Assembly: GCF_000423625.1 (NCBI RefSeq)
Contig: NZ_AUII01000021.1
Coordinates: 24,142 to 88,141, forward strand
DNA: 64,000 bases
Direction of reading: 5' to 3'
Source: Pseudonocardia asaccharolytica DSM 44247 = NBRC 16224
GTDB lineage: Bacteria > Actinomycetota > Actinomycetes > Mycobacteriales > Pseudonocardiaceae
Below are positions 17,996-26,559 of the stretch, one piece after another. Made by a program: the position numbers and the translations under genes. The notes under the pieces were generated by a model. It saw nothing but the letters and a program-made list of their open reading frames with translations. It was not told the origin of the DNA and did not search any database. Positions within the stretch are counted from its first letter, which is position 1, and the number at the start of each line of letters is the position of its first letter.

Positions 17996-18103
17996 GCCCG
18001 ACGGTCATCGGTCGGCGCCTGGCGATGGTGGTGCCTGCGCCTCGGGCCGACGGCGCGGCCGGGTGCGCGCCGCGCACCGGCGACTCGCACCACACTCGCC
18101 CGT

Positions 18104-18277
18104 TCATGCCCGGCGTCGCGCCGGGAGGGTCGCCGCGACGAACAGCGCACCCGCGATGAGCACCAGGTTCTTGATGACGAACTCGCCCTCGGTGGTCAGC
18201 AGCAGTGGGTTGCCGTCCGACAGAACGGAGATCGTGGCGATCGGGGTCGGATTCGTGGTCGTGAGCTGCATCGTCAT
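18104..18277 (-). CDS. Small single-span membrane protein, possibly a DUF417/DoxX-like C-terminus
   Basis: 57 residues, MTMQLTTTNPTPIATISVLS at the start, then LLLTTEGEFVIKNLVLIAGA and LFVAATLPARRRA. FVIKNLVLIAGALFVAA is one transmembrane helix followed by a positive tail. The pattern resembles the last segment of YkgB/DUF417 or DoxX-like membrane proteins (which are longer), so it may be a truncated gene with its own start. GGGAG precedes the ATG very closely. Confidence 0.4.
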   Translation of the reverse strand: MTMQLTTTNPTPIATISVLSDGNPLLLTTEGEFVIKNLVLIAGALFVAATLPARRRA

Positions 18278-18560
18278 CTCCCATTTGCAGGTTCGGATCG
18301 GACGAGGAGAACGCTAGGAATTTCGACCTCGACCCGGACCGGCCTGCGGGAGACACCTGACCTGCCGCACTGGATGTATTCACGGGCGCATTCACCGCGC
18401 TCTCGGTGGTGTTGGACGGCCGATTCCGCGCCGGCGGATACGCCGGGAGGAGCAGCCGCCGCTCCGCGACTACCGCCCGGGGAGCAGCCGAGCCGACCAC
18501 CACAACGGGACGACCGCGCCGCCCCGGACCACTGACGATGCCCGAGTATCCGCTTCGACC

Positions 18561-18770
18561 ATGCTCACGCCCGGCGACTCCGCCGCGGCAACCGCGATCG
18601 GTGGCCGGATCCGGCTGGCCGGACGACCGCGACGGATCCTGCGCGCCGCGCACGTCGCCGTCGGGGTCGGCTGGCTGGGGCTCGCCGCCGCGATGATGCT
18701 GACGCTCGGCCTGGGCGCGGCGCTTGTCGCGGATCCCGGGCTCGCCCGCGCCGCCCGTCGTCGCGGGCGC
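18561..18770 (+). pseudogene. N-terminal fragment of a small membrane protein
   Basis: The frame from the ATG at 18561 reads RRILRAAHVAVGVGWLGLAA, then AMMLTLGLGAALVADPGLAR, resembling the N-terminus of DUF2269-like integral membrane proteins (histidine next to a first helix). The similarity stops at about 18765, where it runs into the DUF302 remnant on the other strand. No later helices follow, so the gene is truncated. Confidence 0.35.
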
Positions 18771-19023
18771 TCACCACGACGTTGCACGGCAGCAGAACGC
18801 CGATGCTGCGGTCGATATCGAGCGCCTGGTGGGCCAGGTCCGGATTGCAGGCCCCGAGAATGTCGTAGGGCTCCATCTGCAGGCCCCGCTTCTCCCGCAG
18901 CGTGGCCTGCACGTCGATCTCGGTGAGTACGCCGAAGCCCTGCTCGACCAGCACCTCGCGGGTCCGCGACACCGCCTCGGGATAGGGCAGGTCAACCGCG
19001 ATGCTGCGCTCGTGGTTCAGCGC
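18757..19023 (-). pseudogene. DUF302-domain protein, truncated
   Basis: The frame reads [17 protein letters not shown], then EVLVEQGFGVLTEIDVQATL, EPYDILGACNPDLAHQAL and SIGVLLPCNVVVSARDDG. These are the core of a DUF302 protein, a family often found near copper and metal-resistance genes. The C-terminal third is missing after ARDDG. The upstream end overlaps the metal ATPase stop region and has no ATG; the first in-frame GTG at 18972 is inside the domain. It was probably a partner of the ATPase that is now broken. Confidence 0.6.
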
Positions 19024-21343
19024 CGGCCGGCCGGCTCGCCGGCGCGTGCGGCGGGGCCGGGGTCGGCTCCGGGGGCCGCGGCAGCTTCAGACGCTTGAGC
19101 AGCAGGGCGTTGACCGCCACCAGGAAGCTGGATCCCGACATCGACAGTGCCGCGATCTCGGGGCGCAGCACCAGCCCGAACGCCGGGGCGAACACGCCGG
19201 CGGCGATGGGCAGGGCGATCGCGTTGTACCCCACGGCCCAGGCGAGGTTCTGCCGCATCTTCCGAACGGTGCCGCGGCCGATCGTGAGGGCGGTGGGGAC
19301 GTCGAGCGGGTCGGAGCGCATCAGCACCAGGTCGGCGGTCTCGATCGCGACGTCGGTGCCGGCGCCGATCGCGATGCCCACGTCGGCCTGGGCCAACGCC
19401 GGGGCGTCGTTCACCCCGTCCCCGACCATCGCCACCCGCTTGCCGGCCCGCTGCAGCTCGGTGATCGTCGCGGCCTTCTCCCCCGGCAGCATCTCGGCGA
19501 TCACCCGGTCGATGCCCAGCTGCCCGGCGATCCGGCGGGCCGTCGTCTCGTTGTCCCCGCTGAGCATGACGACCTCGACGCCGGACTCGCGCAGCTCCGC
19601 GACCGCCGTCGCGGCCGTCTCCCTGGGGGCGTCGGCAAGGGCGATCACCCCGACCCCGCGCCCATCCACCGCGATCAGCACCGCGGTGCGTCCCGCGGCG
19701 GCGAACTCGTCCCGGCGCGGCATGAGCGCGTCGAAGGCGACGTCCTCGGTCACCATCAGCTTGCGGTTGCCCACCACGACGCGGCGACCCCGCACCTGAG
19801 CGAACGCCCCGTGACCGGGGACATTGCGGAAACCGGTCGGGGTCAGGTCCGGTATGCCGCGCCCGGCCGCGTACCGAACGATCGCGGCGGCCAGCGGGTG
19901 CTCGGACTCCCGCTCCACCGCAGCGGCCAGCGCCAGCAGTTCGTCCTCGGCCATCCCGTCGACCATCACGTCGGTGACCTCTGGCTCACCCTTGGTCAGG
20001 GTTCCGGTCTTGTCCATCACGACGGTGTCGATCCGCGCCGAGGCCTCCAGCGCGGTGGCGTTCTTGAACAGCACGCCCCGCTTGGCGCCCAGCCCGGTGC
20101 CGACCATGACCGCGGTGGGGGTGGCCAGCCCGAGCGCGTCCGGGCAGGTGATCACCACGACCGTGATGGCGAACAGCAGCGCCACGCTGATCGGTTCCTC
20201 GGAGAACAGGGCCCATCCGGCGAACGTGGCGGCACCGCCGAGGAGCGCGACGAGCACCAGCCAGAACGCGGCGCGGTCGGCAAGTCGCTGCCCGGGCGCC
20301 GTGGAGTTCTGGGCCTCCTGCACCATCGCCACGATCTGGGCGAGCGCGGTGTCCGAGCCCACCTTGGTGGCCCGCGCCCGCAGCGTCCCGCTCGCGTTGA
20401 TCGACGCACCGATCACCTCGGAGCCGGGCGACTTCGTCACCGGGAGGCTCTCCCCGGTCACCATCGACTCGTCGACCTCGGACTCGCCGTCGGTCACCAC
20501 GCCGTCGACCGGGATCTTCGCGCCTGGCCGGATCAGCAGCAGGTCCCCCACCCGCACCGCGGCGGTGGGCACCTCGACCTCCTGGCCATCGCGGAGCACC
20601 ACTGCCATCGGCGGCGCCAGCTCCAGCAGCGCCCGGATGGCGTCGTTCGCCCCACCCCGGGCCCGCATCTCGAACCAGTGCCCCAGCAGCACGAACGCGG
20701 CCAGGACCGCGGCGGCCTCGTAGAACACCTCGCCGCCGCCGGTGAGGGTGACCCCCAGGCTGTAGCTCCAGCCGGCCCCGATCGCCACCGCGACCAGCAC
20801 CATCATGTCCAGCGTGCGGGCCCGCAGCGCCCGGTACGCGCCGTCGAAGAAGATCCACGACGAGTAGCCGATGACCGGAAGGCTCAGCAGCAGCGAGAAC
20901 ACGTCGTCGCGCAGCCCGAACGGCGCCGGCACCGTGAACCCCAGCACCTCGCGCCCGATCGGCGACCACAGCAGGATCGGTACCGACAGCACCGCGGCCA
21001 CCAGGAACCGGTTGCGCATATCGCGGGCCATCGCGTCCATCGACATGCCGGCGTGATGGCCGCCGTGCGCCATCTCCTCCTGGGGCTGCAGCATCGGATC
21101 GCACACATGCTCCGGAACCGACCGGCCCTCGCAGTGGTAGCCGCAGTCGCGGACCCACTCGGCGAGGTCGGCCACCGAGGTCCGCGCAGGGTCGTAGGTG
21201 ATCGTGGCGGTCTGGGCCACCGGGTTCATCGCCACCCTCATCACGCCCGGCCGGCGCGACAGCGCGGCCTCCACGACGCCCTTCGAGGAGCCTCGGAGCA
21301 GGCCGGAGGCCTCGATGACCGTGGTCGCGGTGTTCGCATTCAA
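18992..21343 (-). CDS. P1B-type heavy-metal translocating ATPase with a CPD motif
   Basis: 783 residues. An N-terminal HMA-like domain lacks the usual CxxC ([18 protein letters not shown]) and is followed by a His/Met-rich linker ([13 protein letters not shown]) and eight predicted helices. The phosphorylation site is D444 in [14 protein letters not shown] and GDGVNDAP are present. The metal-binding helix motif is CPD (C400-P401-D402, [12 protein letters not shown]) instead of the common CPC, CPH or SPC, so the transported ion cannot be assumed to be copper. The ATG at 21343 has a GGGAGG site, and a CsoR-like operator lies 38 bases upstream. The DUF302 remnant follows. Confidence 0.93.
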   Translation of the reverse strand: MNANTATTVIEASGLLRGSSKGVVEAALSRRPGVMRVAMNPVAQTATITYDPARTSVADLAEWVRDCGYHCEGRSVPEHVCDPMLQPQEEMAHGGHHAGMSMDAMARDMRNRFLVAAVLSVPILLWSPIGREVLGFTVPAPFGLRDDVFSLLLSLPVIGYSSWIFFDGAYRALRARTLDMMVLVAVAIGAGWSYSLGVTLTGGGEVFYEAAAVLAAFVLLGHWFEMRARGGANDAIRALLELAPPMAVVLRDGQEVEVPTAAVRVGDLLLIRPGAKIPVDGVVTDGESEVDESMVTGESLPVTKSPGSEVIGASINASGTLRARATKVGSDTALAQIVAMVQEAQNSTAPGQRLADRAAFWLVLVALLGGAATFAGWALFSEEPISVALLFAITVVVITCPDALGLATPTAVMVGTGLGAKRGVLFKNATALEASARIDTVVMDKTGTLTKGEPEVTDVMVDGMAEDELLALAAAVERESEHPLAAAIVRYAAGRGIPDLTPTGFRNVPGHGAFAQVRGRRVVVGNRKLMVTEDVAFDALMPRRDEFAAAGRTAVLIAVDGRGVGVIALADAPRETAATAVAELRESGVEVVMLSGDNETTARRIAGQLGIDRVIAEMLPGEKAATITELQRAGKRVAMVGDGVNDAPALAQADVGIAIGAGTDVAIETADLVLMRSDPLDVPTALTIGRGTVRKMRQNLAWAVGYNAIALPIAAGVFAPAFGLVLRPEIAALSMSGSSFLVAVNALLLKRLKLPRPPEPTPAPPHAPASRPAGAEPRAQHRG

Positions 21344-21380
21344 TGTGCCCTCCCTGCGCTCGACCGCGGGCGCAGATACT

Positions 21381-21397
21381 ATACCCCCCTAAGGTAT
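21381..21397. promoter_or_regulatory. CsoR/RcnR-like metal-repressor operator
   Basis: ATACCCCCCTAAGGTAT, a G/C tract flanked by inverted ATAC/GTAT, matches the general form of CsoR-type operators. It stands 38-54 bases upstream of the metal ATPase start, where a repressor would block its promoter. No csoR gene is in the window, so the regulator would have to act from elsewhere. Confidence 0.65.
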
Positions 21398-21440
21398 TAG
21401 GGAACCCGGGTCGGGCCGCGGCGTGACGGGGCGGGTCAGC

Positions 21441-22166
21441 TCAGAGCCAGCGGGGGGCGACGGGAAGCGGGCCGGGGCCGGCGGTGACGCCCGAGCCGTC
21501 GGTGCGTCCGAGGAGCCAGCCGAGCAGGTCGGCCGCGCTCCCGCGCAGCACCTGCCCCTCGCCCTGCCCCAGCGTCCAGGCACGGTCCCGGTCGGTCGCC
21601 TCCAGCCGCGCCGACAGCATGTCCTCCCGCGCGGACATGGTGTCCGTCGCATCGTCGAGCAGGGCGTCGACGACCCCGGCGGGCAGGTCGGCGACGGTGG
21701 CGCCGGCGTCCAGGTCGACCCCGTGCAGCCACACCTCGCGCACCCGCATCCACGGGATCTCCGCGGCCGGGATCGGACGGCCAAGAGCACTGCGCACCTC
21801 GGCGCGCCAGGTCGCGTCGTCGAACGCGTCCAGCGCGGATTCCAGCGCCGCGGCGGTGGTGTGCAGCTCCTCGCGCAGCGTGGCCGCCGGCGCCTGCGCG
21901 GACGCCTCGATCGCGGCGCTGCGGTGCTCCGGGCTCGGGTACATCGGGGTCTCGACGCCCGTGCGCGCCCACGTCGCGAGCCGCTGCAGCGCCTCGGCGT
22001 TGCGGGCGAGGTGTCCGACGACGTGGGCGCGGCTCCACCCGGGCAGCGCGCTGGGGGCACGCAGCTGGTCGTCGGAGAGCTTGGTGACGATCTCCGCGAC
22101 GAATGTCTCGCCGTCGCGCATCCAAGGACGGGTGACCGCGAGCTCGCGGCGGTCCTGCGCCCTCAT
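21441..22166 (-). CDS. Mycothiol-dependent maleylpyruvate isomerase family protein (DinB fold)
   Basis: 241 residues. The motif ALPGWSRAHVVGHLARNAEA, with a metal-binding His, and later IPWMRVREVWLHGVDLDAG are characteristic of the DinB-fold maleylpyruvate isomerases that use mycothiol. In the gentisate route this step precedes a fumarylacetoacetase-type hydrolase, and such a hydrolase lies at 13.0-14.2 kb. It is on the same strand as the extradiol dioxygenase, about 85 bases downstream of it. The family includes members with other mycothiol-linked functions, so the exact substrate is open. Confidence 0.85.
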   Translation of the reverse strand: MRAQDRRELAVTRPWMRDGETFVAEIVTKLSDDQLRAPSALPGWSRAHVVGHLARNAEALQRLATWARTGVETPMYPSPEHRSAAIEASAQAPAATLREELHTTAAALESALDAFDDATWRAEVRSALGRPIPAAEIPWMRVREVWLHGVDLDAGATVADLPAGVVDALLDDATDTMSAREDMLSARLEATDRDRAWTLGQGEGQVLRGSAADLLGWLLGRTDGSGVTAGPGPLPVAPRWL

Positions 22167-22250
22167 CGGGGGGATCCCGGAGCCGGACGGCCGTACATCG
22201 TCACACCGGCATCGTGCATCGACCCGACGGGCCCGTCCAGCCCGGCCCGG

Positions 22251-23165
22251 TCAGGACGAACGACTCCCGGCGCCCGGCTCCAGGCAGCCGGGCGGGGGCG
22301 CGTCGCCGGGCCGATGGCCCCAGATGCTGGGGCTTCTCATATGGGTGACCACCCACTGGTCCTCGTCGACGGTGTCCGCGCCCCAGCCGTACTCGATCTC
22401 GAACCCGCTCGGGGAACGGAGATAGAAGCTCAGCATCCGGTCGTTCGTGTGCCTGCCGAGCGTCATGGCGATCGGGATCTTCCGATCCAGGCACAGGTCG
22501 TAGGCCATCCCCACATCGTCGACGGAGCCGACCTGCAGCATCAGGTGATGCAGCCCCCGCATGCCCGGGACGCCGGCGACCGCCAGGGTGTGGTGGCGCG
22601 GGTTGACGTGCAGGAAGACCAGCCGCTCTCCGCCCATGTCGATCTCGTCGCTGACCTTGAAGCCCAGCACGGTGCGGTAGAACTCCAGCGATTCCGCGAG
22701 GTCGGGCACCATGAGCACGATATGGCCGAGGCCCTGGGCTCCGGTGACAAAACCCGACATGGCCCGCCCCGGCCGGAACGACCCGGGCACGACCAGCTGG
22801 CCGTAGAACACCTCGTGGGCGAACCCGGCGGGATCGGTGAAGCCGACCAGATCGCGCACCCGGGCCGCCGCGCACTGCTCGGCGGTCGCTCGCCGCACCG
22901 CCACCCCGGCCCGCTCCAGCTCCTCGACGGCCAGGGCGAGGTCGTCCGCGCCGGGCACCTCCCAGCCCATGCGCTGGAGCCGGTTGTGGCGCCCTTCGCT
23001 GATGACGATCCGGCCGGGCCGGTCGTCATTGGTCAGCGCGACGGTGCCGTCCCGGCCGAGCGGGTCCTCCGACACCGCCAGCCCGAGCACCTCGGGACCG
23101 AAGGTGGACCACTCCTTCGCCTCCGGCGACTCCAGCCGCAGGTAGCCGAGCGATGTGATCTTCAT
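22251..23165 (-). CDS. Extradiol ring-cleavage dioxygenase (VOC family, BphC-like)
   Basis: 304 residues with two VOC-fold modules, the size of 2,3-dihydroxybiphenyl-1,2-dioxygenases. The C-terminal catalytic module has the ferrous iron ligands in GLGHIVLMV (His), GLHHLMLQV (His) and RSPSGFEIEYGW (Glu), plus the conserved HTNDRMLSFYLRSPSG. It should open a catechol-type ring next to the hydroxyls. It lies just downstream of the ring-hydroxylating dioxygenase genes in the same operon, and the C-C hydrolase for its product is encoded divergently at 25.3 kb. Confidence 0.94.
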   Translation of the reverse strand: MKITSLGYLRLESPEAKEWSTFGPEVLGLAVSEDPLGRDGTVALTNDDRPGRIVISEGRHNRLQRMGWEVPGADDLALAVEELERAGVAVRRATAEQCAAARVRDLVGFTDPAGFAHEVFYGQLVVPGSFRPGRAMSGFVTGAQGLGHIVLMVPDLAESLEFYRTVLGFKVSDEIDMGGERLVFLHVNPRHHTLAVAGVPGMRGLHHLMLQVGSVDDVGMAYDLCLDRKIPIAMTLGRHTNDRMLSFYLRSPSGFEIEYGWGADTVDEDQWVVTHMRSPSIWGHRPGDAPPPGCLEPGAGSRSS

Positions 23166-23194
23166 GGTTGCTCCGGTTCGATGCCGCGCGTGGA

Positions 23195-23740
23195 TCAGAA
23201 GAAGTTGCTGAGGTTCTGCGACAGCAGGACCGTCTGCTCGAGCAGGATGTGCCGCCGGGCGATCAGGAACGAGCCCTCGTGGCGACGCAGCAGGTCACGG
23301 CGCGAGCCGGCCCAGGTCGTCTCCTCCGACTTCAGCCGGGTGCGGTAGAGAATGAAGTTGGACGACACCTCCAGCTCGTCACCCCGGTCCTCCTCGATCC
23401 GCACGTTGGTGACGAAATGCCGGGTGCGCGACGGCGGGTCCTCCGCCCACGCCGTGCCGGTCGCGAGCTTGGCGACCCTGCCGAGCAGGATCGGCTTGGT
23501 GTCGTCGAAATAGGCGATCTCCCCCGGCTTCGTGAACTCCTTGTCCAGCTCGCGGCGCAGCCGGGTCCGCCGGATCGGCATGAAGTAATGCGTGTCGTCG
23601 CTGAACAGTTGCACCCACTCGTGGTAGCGGTGGGCGTCGAGCAGCGCCGCCTCGTCGGTGTAGAAGCGCTCCACCTCGAACTGCCGCAGCGCGGCCGCGA
23701 GCGTGTCGGTCTCGGCTCGGATGCTGTGGTCGACGGTCAT
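23195..23740 (-). CDS. Aromatic-ring-hydroxylating dioxygenase, beta subunit
   Basis: 181 residues, the normal size of the small structural subunit (NTF2-like fold) of Rieske ring-hydroxylating dioxygenases. Family signatures are FYTDEAALLDAHRYHEWVQL, FSDDTHYFMPIRRTR and SRTRHFVTNVRIEED. It forms a hexamer with the alpha subunit encoded 29 bases upstream. It carries no redox centre. The start at 23740 gives MTVDHSIRAETD. Confidence 0.95.
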   Translation of the reverse strand: MTVDHSIRAETDTLAAALRQFEVERFYTDEAALLDAHRYHEWVQLFSDDTHYFMPIRRTRLRRELDKEFTKPGEIAYFDDTKPILLGRVAKLATGTAWAEDPPSRTRHFVTNVRIEEDRGDELEVSSNFILYRTRLKSEETTWAGSRRDLLRRHEGSFLIARRHILLEQTVLLSQNLSNFF

Positions 23741-23769
23741 GGTCGTCCTGTTCTCGGCTCGGTCGGCGG

Positions 23770-25146
23770 TCAGATCACGTCGGGCGGGGTGGTGCGGTTG
23801 CGCAGCTCGTCCCAGCCGCATCCGGACAGCCACGCCATCCACGACGCGAAGGTCCACAGCTGCCCGTGCTCGTTGATGCCGCATTCGATATAGGGCGGGT
23901 CCTGGCCGTCGTCGTCCACGATCTTGCCGCGCCCGAGGTTCATCTTGAGCGCCTGCGGGATCATCCGGCTGGCCGTGCCACGAGTCTGTATGGTGCTCTG
24001 CGTCCAGTTCTCGCCGTCTTCCTGCTCCAGCGCGCCGGCGGGCCCGAAGACGTGGATGGCGGCCTGGATCGTCATCGCCCGCTCCTGCGGGCCGGCCTCG
24101 CGCGGGACGAAGGTGAACCACCAGATCTCGGTCAGCTCCGGGCCCCGCGGCACCCGTAGCGAGACCTGCCGGATCTCGGGGGCGATCCACAACGTCGGGA
24201 AGATGTTGGTGTGGCCGACCGCCCGCCGCGCCATCGGCCCCAGCGCCTCGCGCGCCCGCGGGGTATCGCGCCAGGAGTGGTCGACCGCTCCGTCGAGGTT
24301 GCCCATCGTCTCCACGGTGGGCCCCGCGAGGGCGTGGCCGAAGACGTCGAGGAACACGATCTGGTCGGGGGTGTCCTCGTTCGCCACGCCGCCCATCAGC
24401 TCCAGCTCGGCGCCGTCGGGGCCGGCGACGCCGGTGGCCGACATCTGCCTGCCCCGCGGATCGGTCGGCGCCGGGACGAGCCCGGCCTGCAGGGCGGACA
24501 GGTGGGTGATCTGCGGGTGGTACCAGTCGAACAGGTTGTCCACGGCGAACTTCCAGTTGCACGGGATGACGAACTTCTGGATCCCCGGGACCACCTCCAT
24601 CTCGCCCTGGCCCGCGATCATCTCGAGCCCGGCGCGTCCCGTGCGGCCGAGAAACTCCGCGAGCGGTGGAGCGTCGCGGTCCGCGGTCGCGAAGACGAAG
24701 CCCCGGTAGGTGTCCAGTTGCGCGACCTCGCGCAGCCCGTGGGCCGCGAGGTCGAGTTCGTTGTGGTACAGCTCCTGCAAGCCCGGGACCCCGATCAGCT
24801 TCCCCGCGAGGTCGTAGGTCCAGCCGTGGTAGGTGCACATGAAGTTCTTGACGTTGCCCTCTTCGGCCCGGCAGACCGCGTTTCCGCGATGCGCGCAGGT
24901 GTTGAGCAACCCCTTGATGCCACCGTCCTTCTGGCGCACCACCAGGACGTTGTCGCGGCCCATCGGGGCCTCGAAGAAGTCGCCCGCCTTGGCGATCTGG
25001 CTCTCGTGACACAGGAACAACCAGCTGCGACCGAAGATCGACGTGATCTCCTGCTCGAAGATCTCCGAGTCGCTGAAAATGCTGCGATCGATCTCGCCTC
25101 GGTCCAGAGAGACGAGCTGCTGCAACTTCTCGGCCGCGATGGCCAT
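23770..25146 (-). CDS. Aromatic-ring-hydroxylating dioxygenase, alpha subunit (Rieske)
   Basis: 458 residues. The Rieske [2Fe-2S] ligands are C84, H86, C104 and H107 (NTCAHRGNAVC and CTYHGW). The mononuclear iron site and electron bridge are in DNLFDWYHPQITH (D203, D207, H210, H215), with the third iron ligand further on. It is the catalytic subunit that adds both atoms of oxygen to an aromatic ring to give a cis-dihydrodiol. The sequence resembles the biphenyl/alkylbenzene dioxygenase group. It is first in an operon with the beta subunit and the extradiol dioxygenase, behind two tandem operators. A ferredoxin is encoded divergently; no reductase is seen. Confidence 0.95.
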   Translation of the reverse strand: MAIAAEKLQQLVSLDRGEIDRSIFSDSEIFEQEITSIFGRSWLFLCHESQIAKAGDFFEAPMGRDNVLVVRQKDGGIKGLLNTCAHRGNAVCRAEEGNVKNFMCTYHGWTYDLAGKLIGVPGLQELYHNELDLAAHGLREVAQLDTYRGFVFATADRDAPPLAEFLGRTGRAGLEMIAGQGEMEVVPGIQKFVIPCNWKFAVDNLFDWYHPQITHLSALQAGLVPAPTDPRGRQMSATGVAGPDGAELELMGGVANEDTPDQIVFLDVFGHALAGPTVETMGNLDGAVDHSWRDTPRAREALGPMARRAVGHTNIFPTLWIAPEIRQVSLRVPRGPELTEIWWFTFVPREAGPQERAMTIQAAIHVFGPAGALEQEDGENWTQSTIQTRGTASRMIPQALKMNLGRGKIVDDDGQDPPYIECGINEHGQLWTFASWMAWLSGCGWDELRNRTTPPDVI

Positions 25147-25224
25147 GGCTTTCCTCCTGATCTGGCTCGCGACGCCGGCGCAGGGCCAACCTATGTTCGC
25201 CGCGCACAGCCGACCGAGCGGCTC

Positions 25225-25278
25225 GTTCCATGTCGTGGAACCGATCCGCCGTCCCAGCTCGGTTCCACGTCGTGGAAC
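25225..25278. promoter_or_regulatory. Tandem IclR-type operators in the divergent catabolic promoter
   Basis: Two palindromes, GTTCCATGTCGTGGAAC (25225-25241) and GTTCCACGTCGTGGAAC (25262-25278), differ by one central base and are 37 bases apart. They lie between the divergent dioxygenase alpha gene (start 25146) and the C-C hydrolase gene (start 25323). The GTTCCA-N5-TGGAAC shape suits an IclR-family activator or repressor; the IclR gene at 28.2 kb is the natural candidate. Confidence 0.8.
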
Positions 25279-25322
25279 AGCGCCGTACCGAGAGCCGCCT
25301 CGGATGGGCTTGTCTGCTCCGT

Positions 25323-26249
25323 ATGGAGGTCCTGACGCTGTCGAAGACGGTCGCGTGCAAGCCGCTCACCGAGTGGAAGTCGGTCGCGACCGAGCTGCTC
25401 GGCACCCAGACCAGAATCGTCCAGGGAAAGCGCTGGCGACACCGCGTCATCGAATGCGGCGACGGCGAGCCGCTCATCTTGATCCACGGCGTCGGTGGCC
25501 ACGCCGAGACCTACGCCCGTAACCTGCACAACCTGGCCGCCAACGGCTTCCGTGTCTACGCGGCCGACGCGCTGTACCACGGTTTCACCGACAAGGAGCC
25601 CTACAACGACGAACAGCGGCTGGACCTGCAGGTGGATGCGCTCGCGGACCTGATCGAGGGGCTGGGCTATTCGTGGGCCCATATCGAGGGTGAGTCGATG
25701 GGCGCGGTGATCACCTTCGAGTTCGGTATGCGGTACCCGCAGATGTGCGGGAAACTCATCCTGAACACCGGGTTCGGGATGGTGAACCTCAAGAAGACGG
25801 ACTTTCGCCCCCAGCCCGGCGGCGGCCCCGCGCTGCAGGAACTGTCGGTCCGGTCGGTGGTGAACCCGACGTTCGAGACCGTCCGGAAACGCATGGAATG
25901 GCTGGTCGCCAGCCCGGAGCGGATGACTGACGAAATGGTGGAGATCCGGCTGCGGCTCTACTCCTTCCCGGAGATCTACCGGTCGATGCAGAACGTGTAC
26001 TGGATCGGTAGGCAGTGGCGGTGGGCCCCGCGGTGGGAGGAGGAGGAGCTCACGAAGTTCCAGCCCGAGGCGCTGGTCTTCTGGACCGAGCACAATCCCG
26101 GCCAGGGCCCGGACTACGGCGAGTACGTCGCCGGGCTGATCCCGGGCGCCAAGTTCTACAACATGGCCGATGCCGCGCACTGGCCGCAGTGGGAGAAACC
26201 CGAGGAGCACGACCAGGTCCTGATCGACTTCATCAAGGGCGACCGGTGA
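25323..26249 (+). CDS. Alpha/beta hydrolase, meta-cleavage product (C-C bond) hydrolase
   Basis: 308 residues. The oxyanion-hole motif ILIHGVGGHAETYARN and the nucleophile elbow GESMG (S125), with a C-terminal His in DAAHWPQWEKPEEHDQ, match the BphD/MhpC hydrolase group. These split the ring-fission product of extradiol dioxygenases to a dienoate and a carboxylic acid. It begins the rightward operon, overlaps the ferredoxin gene by three bases, and faces the dioxygenase genes across the tandem operators. A longer upstream ORF extension would run through the operators and is rejected. Confidence 0.92.
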   Translation: MEVLTLSKTVACKPLTEWKSVATELLGTQTRIVQGKRWRHRVIECGDGEPLILIHGVGGHAETYARNLHNLAANGFRVYAADALYHGFTDKEPYNDEQRLDLQVDALADLIEGLGYSWAHIEGESMGAVITFEFGMRYPQMCGKLILNTGFGMVNLKKTDFRPQPGGGPALQELSVRSVVNPTFETVRKRMEWLVASPERMTDEMVEIRLRLYSFPEIYRSMQNVYWIGRQWRWAPRWEEEELTKFQPEALVFWTEHNPGQGPDYGEYVAGLIPGAKFYNMADAAHWPQWEKPEEHDQVLIDFIKGDR

Positions 26250-26551
26250 TGGCGTGGGTGCGGGCCTGCGGCGCCTCAGAGATCAAACCAGGTGAGGCGG
26301 CCCGGATCGACGCGGACCCGCCGGTGGCGGTGTTCAACGTCGACGGCGAGTTCCTCGCCACCTCGGACACGTGCACACACGAGGAGTCGTCGCTGGCCGA
26401 CGGCTACGTCGACGGCGCGCAGGTCGAATGCGCGTGGCATTTCGCGAAGTTCTGCCTGCGCACCGGCCGGGCCCTCAGCCTGCCAGCCACCGAGGACCTC
26501 ACCACCTACCGCGTGCGGGTGGCCGACGACGCCGTCTTCGTCGACATCTAG
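26249..26551 (+). CDS. Rieske-type ferredoxin of the ring-hydroxylating dioxygenase
   Basis: 100 residues. The cluster ligands are C42 and H44 (TCTHEESSL) and C61 and H64 (ECAWHFAKFC), the BphF/CumB-type Rieske ferredoxin pattern that passes electrons to the alpha subunit. The canonical second motif CPLHG is here CAWHF, which still keeps Cys and His. The ATG overlaps the hydrolase stop codon, so translation is coupled. It is followed by the dihydrodiol dehydrogenase gene after eight bases. Confidence 0.93.
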   Translation: MAWVRACGASEIKPGEAARIDADPPVAVFNVDGEFLATSDTCTHEESSLADGYVDGAQVECAWHFAKFCLRTGRALSLPATEDLTTYRVRVADDAVFVDI

Positions 26552-26559
26552 GAGAAGCC

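Noticed and set aside
18278..18560. Possible gene between the DoxX-like ORF and the DUF2269-like fragment
   Set aside because: Open frames on both strands are Arg/Thr/Pro-rich with no motif or ribosome site.
25230..25322. N-terminal extension of the C-C hydrolase
   Set aside because: It would translate through both operators and has no similarity to the family; the ATG at 25323 fits the expected length.
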